Shown here: piece after piece, positions 4,111 to 6,564 of the stretch
Layout: each line of letters starts with the position of its first letter
Position numbering within the stretch: the stretch's first letter is position 1
NCBI GenBank assembly: GCA_900552055.1
Contig: URYI01000114.1
Coordinates: 1 to 6,564 of the forward strand
Direction of reading: 5' to 3'
Source of the DNA: an uncultured Eubacteriales bacterium
GTDB taxonomy: Bacteria; Bacillota; Clostridia; Christensenellales; QALW01
Length of the DNA: 6,564 nucleotides
Position numbers and translations under genes: made by a program
Notes under the pieces: model-generated
Databases searched by the model: none
Told to the model about the DNA's origin: nothing
What the model saw: only the letters and a program-made list of their open reading frames with translations

Positions 4111-4186
4111 ATTATCGTTATATTGCTGAATGCATGAACTGCAATTTAGGCGATAAATAAATCATTTTAGCAAAGGTGATAACGCT

Positions 4187-4348
4187 ATGAGTCAGCTTAA
4201 GGTTAAAGTAAGCGTCACTTTGGACGAGGATATAATAGATATAATAAAGAAGCTGTCTGTGAGGGACGGCCGTTCCTTTTCCCAATACATAAATCTGGTT
4301 TTAAGAAGGTATATTGAATATCTCAGTAAGGAAAAAATTTCTAAATAA
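4187..4348 (+). CDS. Small ribbon-helix-helix (CopG/Arc-type) DNA-binding protein
   Basis: 53 residues, easily missed because of its size. An N-terminal beta strand with alternating residues (KVKVSVTL, 5-12) is followed by helix A (EDIIDIIKKLSV, 14-25), a DGRSFSQ turn (27-33) and helix B (YINLVLRRYIEYLSK, 34-48). This is the complete strand-helix-helix fold, which dimerises and puts the beta strand in the DNA major groove. AAGGTGAT (4173-4180) lies 6 bases before the ATG. There is no toxin gene next to it, so an antitoxin role is not supported; a stand-alone repressor acting on its own promoter is more likely, given the half-sites at 4046-4076. Specific targets are unknown. Confidence 0.78.
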   Translation: MSQLKVKVSVTLDEDIIDIIKKLSVRDGRSFSQYINLVLRRYIEYLSKEKISK

Positions 4349-4352
4349 ACCC

Positions 4353-4437
4353 TTTAAGGCCGCCGGGGCATTAACATGTTTTGCCGGGGAGGACGCGGCC
4401 GTATGGGCGGCTTGCTTGTATTTATGCCGGCCTTTAA
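4353..4437 (+). other. GC-rich inverted repeat downstream of the ribbon-helix-helix gene
   Basis: AAGGCCG (4356-4362) pairs with CGGCCTT (4428-4434) around a large loop that itself holds several CCGG/GGCGG blocks, with TTTAAT on the 3' side. It could be a poor terminator between this gene and galE, but the loop is too large for a classical one. Confidence 0.3.
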
Positions 4438-4449
4438 TATAAAAGCACG

Positions 4450-4478
4450 TTGAATATGCCGGGAATATATGATATAAT
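4450..4478 (+). promoter_or_regulatory. Sigma-A promoter, extended -10, for galE
   Basis: TTGAAT (4450-4455), a 17-base spacer and perfect TATAAT (4473-4478) with the extended TG at 4470-4471. The start should fall near 4485, leaving a leader of under 40 bases before the gene. Confidence 0.75.
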
Positions 4479-4521
4479 TATATAGTCAAGTGAGAAAAGG
4501 CAGAGAGGAGAAAGATTGCTC

Positions 4522-5529
4522 ATGGCCATTTTAATAACGGGCGGCGCGGGCTATATAGGCTCGTCCACCTGCATAGAGCTTTTAAACGCAGGAGAAGAGA
4601 TAGTAATTGCGGATAATTTTTCAAACAGCAAGCCGGCGGCGTTAGACAGAATCAAGGAGATAACGGGGGCCGATTTTAAATTTTATAAGGCGGATATGCG
4701 TGAAGAAGACGCGCTGGAGGAGATATTTGAGCAGAATGACATACGCGAGGTAATTCATTTTGCCGGGCTTAAGGCGGTGGGCGAATCGGTTGAAAAGCCC
4801 CTGATGTATTATGATAATAATGTGGCCGGTACGGTCAATCTGCTTAAAAAGATGAGCGCCCACGGGGTAAAGCGCATGGTGTTCAGTTCCTCGGCGACTG
4901 TTTACGGCGCGCCCAAAAGCGTGCCCATAAAAGAGGATTTCCCTTTAAGCACTACCAATCCCTACGGCGCTACAAAATTGATGATAGAGGATATTTTGAG
5001 GGATGTATGCTTTGCAGATAAAGATTTTTCTGCGGCCCTGCTTAGATATTTTAATCCTATCGGCGCACACCAGAGCGGGCGTATCGGGGAAAATCCCAAC
5101 GGAATACCCAATAATATAATGCCCCGCCTGCTCAACGTAGCCCTGGGCAAGCAACCCTATATGACGGTATATGGCGACGATTATCCCACAAAGGACGGCA
5201 CGGGAGTAAGGGATTATCTGCATGTTACAGATTTAGCGGCCGGCCATCTGGCGGCTTTAAATTGGGTGCGTAAAAACAAGGGGGCGGAGGCCTTTAACCT
5301 GGGCACGGGCACGGGCTATTCAGTGCTGGATATAATTCACGCGTTGGAAAGGGCGATTGGCCGGGAAATACCGTTTAAGGTGACTCCGCGCAGGCCGGGA
5401 GACGTGCCCGAATGCTATGCGGACCCTTCTAAGGCGCTTAAGGTGCTGGGCTGGAAGGCTCAGAGGAATTTAGAGGATATGTGCGAGGACGCCTGGAACT
5501 TTGCCCGCAATAATCCGGACGGATTATAA
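4522..5529 (+). CDS. galE: UDP-glucose 4-epimerase
   Basis: 335 residues, close to the 338 of the E. coli enzyme. It interconverts UDP-glucose and UDP-galactose using tightly bound NAD in the cytoplasm, serving the Leloir pathway and supply of UDP-galactose for surface glycans. The NAD-binding GGAGYIGS (7-14) and D31 of the Rossmann fold are present. The catalytic set is intact: S124 in SSSATVYG, Y148 and K152 in the NPYGATK motif (YxxxK). LRYFNPIGAH (174-183), GIPNNIMP (194-201) and DGTGVRDYLHV (225-235) are typical of the family. The usual GYIGSHT is GYIGSST here, a non-catalytic variation. The ATG at 4522 fits the family N-terminus (MAILITGG); an in-frame TTG at 4516 is closer to the AGGAG at 4506-4510 and cannot be excluded, adding two residues. 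It is a lone gene with its own promoter; purR starts 180 bases later. Confidence 0.96.
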   Translation: MAILITGGAGYIGSSTCIELLNAGEEIVIADNFSNSKPAALDRIKEITGADFKFYKADMREEDALEEIFEQNDIREVIHFAGLKAVGESVEKPLMYYDNNVAGTVNLLKKMSAHGVKRMVFSSSATVYGAPKSVPIKEDFPLSTTNPYGATKLMIEDILRDVCFADKDFSAALLRYFNPIGAHQSGRIGENPNGIPNNIMPRLLNVALGKQPYMTVYGDDYPTKDGTGVRDYLHVTDLAAGHLAALNWVRKNKGAEAFNLGTGTGYSVLDIIHALERAIGREIPFKVTPRRPGDVPECYADPSKALKVLGWKAQRNLEDMCEDAWNFARNNPDGL

Positions 5530-5531
5530 TT

Positions 5532-5580
5532 TTAGAGCCTTGTTTCCTTAAATGCACAGCGCTGCATTAACAGGCTTAAA
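5532..5580 (+). other. Stem-loop downstream of galE
   Basis: Nested inverted repeats: AATGCA-CAGCGC-TGCATT (5551-5568) inside an interrupted outer stem, TTTAgAGCCTtGTT (5532-5545) with AACAGGCTTAAA (about 5569-5580). No T-run follows, so it is a possible but non-canonical galE terminator or mRNA 3' structure. Confidence 0.35.
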
Positions 5581-5658
5581 CGCGCGCAAACGAGCCGAAT
5601 AAGTATTGTCTTTAACGGAATTTGACGCACTAAATTATCCCATATTAAAAAACTGACG

Positions 5659-5671
5659 GCGCCTCCGGCGC
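5659..5671 (+). other. Small GC hairpin before purR
   Basis: GCGCC-TCC-GGCGC is a 5-bp hairpin about 37 bases before the purR start. Upstream, TTGACG (5622-5627) with TATTAA (5643-5648) is a weak promoter guess with a short 15-base spacer. No convincing pair of PurBox sites was found. Confidence 0.3.
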
Positions 5672-5708
5672 GGCGGGCTGTAAATAATAGAAACGGAGAG
5701 AGAAAGCT

Positions 5709-6521
5709 ATGGTTAAAGCCAAGCGCAACGAGCGGATAGCAGTGATAACCCGCATTCTGTGCGAAAATCCGGGGAAGCTTTTTAATCTTTCATATTTTTC
5801 CTCCCTGCTGGGAGCGACAAAGTCCAGTCTGAGCGAAGATATTGCAGGACTTAAAGAGCTATTTGAGGTTCGCGGCCTGGGCAGAATAGAAACACTGCCC
5901 GGTGCGGCGGGAGGGGTCAGATATATTCCGGTGGTTTCAGACGTGCAGCAGGAAGAATATCTTTTAGGGCTGGCCCAGACGCTGAGCGATTCGCGGCGGG
6001 CGCTTTCGGGCGGATACATATATATGGCCGACTTAATGAATAATCCCGAACAGCTGGGCTGTATGGCGCAGGCGATGATAAGGCCGTTTGTGAATAAAAA
6101 GGCGGATTTTATACTCACTATGGAAACAAAGGGCATTCCCATAGCGCTTATGACTGCCAGGGCTTTGAACCTGCCGCTGGTGGTGGCGCGCAGGGAGAAC
6201 AGGATAAACGAAGGGCCGCAAGTGACTATTAATTATCTGTCCGGCTCAGGTAAATCAATGCAGGCCATGTCCCTGCCCAGACGGGCGGTTTCGGCGGGTC
6301 AGCGGGCGGTTATAATAGACGATTTTATGAAAGCGGGCGGTTCGGTTAAGGGCTTATGCGATTTAATGAAGGAATTTGGCGTAAGCGTTGAGGGTATAGG
6401 CGTATTGGTGGCTACTAAAACTCCTGAGCGCAAGCTGGTAGATAAATATTATTCGCTGCTTACTCTGTTTTCGGTAGATGATTATCAAGGCATTATAGAT
6501 ATACGGCCCACCCGGCGCTGA
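5709..6521 (+). CDS. purR: Purine operon repressor PurR (winged helix + phosphoribosyltransferase-fold effector domain)
   Basis: 270 residues (B. subtilis PurR has 285; the C-terminus here is shorter). Residues 1-72 are the winged-helix domain, with AKSS-like ATKSSLSEDI (36-45) and GLGRIETLPGAAGGVRYIP (56-74). Residues 75-270 are a type I phosphoribosyltransferase fold: GGYIYMADLM (101-110), METKGIPIAL (138-147), INYLSGSGKSMQAMSL (174-189) and the PRPP-binding loop VIIDDFMKAGGS (201-212), then GIGVLV (229-234). The family represses purine synthesis and transport genes and is released from DNA by PRPP, without catalysing a transferase reaction. The start at 5709 is preceded by GGAGAGAG (5695-5702). 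In many Bacillota the genes after purR are spoVG and glmU; the window ends before this can be tested. Confidence 0.96.
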   Translation: MVKAKRNERIAVITRILCENPGKLFNLSYFSSLLGATKSSLSEDIAGLKELFEVRGLGRIETLPGAAGGVRYIPVVSDVQQEEYLLGLAQTLSDSRRALSGGYIYMADLMNNPEQLGCMAQAMIRPFVNKKADFILTMETKGIPIALMTARALNLPLVVARRENRINEGPQVTINYLSGSGKSMQAMSLPRRAVSAGQRAVIIDDFMKAGGSVKGLCDLMKEFGVSVEGIGVLVATKTPERKLVDKYYSLLTLFSVDDYQGIIDIRPTRR

Positions 6522-6564
6522 AAAGCCCTGGAGCAGTCCCGCCGCGCGCGCCCGGCCGCAGGCC

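Larger units (their letters stand above)
3922..4186. other. AT-rich intergenic region before the ribbon-helix-helix gene
   Basis: No protein gene is supported. TATTTTTAT (4007-4015) and ATAAAAATA (4037-4045) form a weak AT-only inverted repeat. The operator-like element and probable promoter of the next gene are listed separately. The right boundary of the accessory segment probably lies somewhere in this stretch, but no direct repeat of the tRNA end or other junction is visible. Confidence 0.45.

Noticed and set aside
4187..4348. Antitoxin of a toxin-antitoxin pair
   Set aside because: No adjacent toxin-sized ORF on either side; the next gene is galE with its own promoter.
4945..5223. Minus-strand frames within galE
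   Set aside because: Shadows of a conserved gene with intact catalytic residues.
5595..5602. CCGAATAA as a possible PurBox upstream of purR
   Set aside because: It misses the CGAAC core by one base and has no inverted partner at the usual distance, so autoregulation by PurR is not supported from this sequence.
5645..6142. 165-residue minus-strand frame opposite purR
   Set aside because: purR is unmistakable on the + strand; this frame has no recognisable domain or start signal.

Overview
The window looks like a chromosomal segment of a low-to-moderate-GC Gram-positive bacterium, most likely an uncultured gut-type Clostridia (Bacillota). The grounds are the close PurR match to the Bacillus subtilis type, strong purine-rich Shine-Dalgarno sites, repeated extended -10 promoters with 17-base spacers, and a membrane-protein family (149-994) that I associate with Clostridia. 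No taxonomic search was possible.

Layout. Bases 1-40 are a C-rich decamer repeat at the window edge. A single-pass membrane protein of unknown function (149-994) has its own strong promoter. A two-gene tRNA unit follows, Thr(CGT) then Pro(CGG), read from a promoter about 170 bases upstream and closed by a 20-bp-stem terminator. Right after that terminator the character changes. Bases 1462-1635 are an array of small hairpins. Then come three AT-rich accessory genes: an XRE regulator with a very unusual cysteine-rich repeat tail (1836-2744), a DUF559/VSR-like nuclease sitting inside its own palindromic inverted repeats (3061-3509), and a stand-alone four-helix-bundle (S23/Avd-like) protein (3571-3921). 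A 53-residue ribbon-helix-helix protein (4187-4348) lies behind a three-half-site operator-like sequence. Housekeeping sequence resumes with galE (UDP-glucose 4-epimerase) and purR (purine-operon repressor).

How it fits together. All protein genes are on the + strand, but most appear to be separate transcription units with their own promoters. Only the nuclease and the four-helix-bundle gene are close enough (52 bases) to share a message. The stretch from 1462 to about 3950 reads as an accessory insertion hotspot behind a tRNA unit. It has no integrase, transposase or duplicated tRNA end, so it looks like independently acquired small modules rather than one classical island. The strongest candidates for undescribed biology are (a) the nuclease plus structured terminal repeats, where the two repeat copies keep base pairing while their sequence differs, and (b) the XRE-FtsK-gamma-like regulator with a ladder of cysteines at 16-residue spacing.
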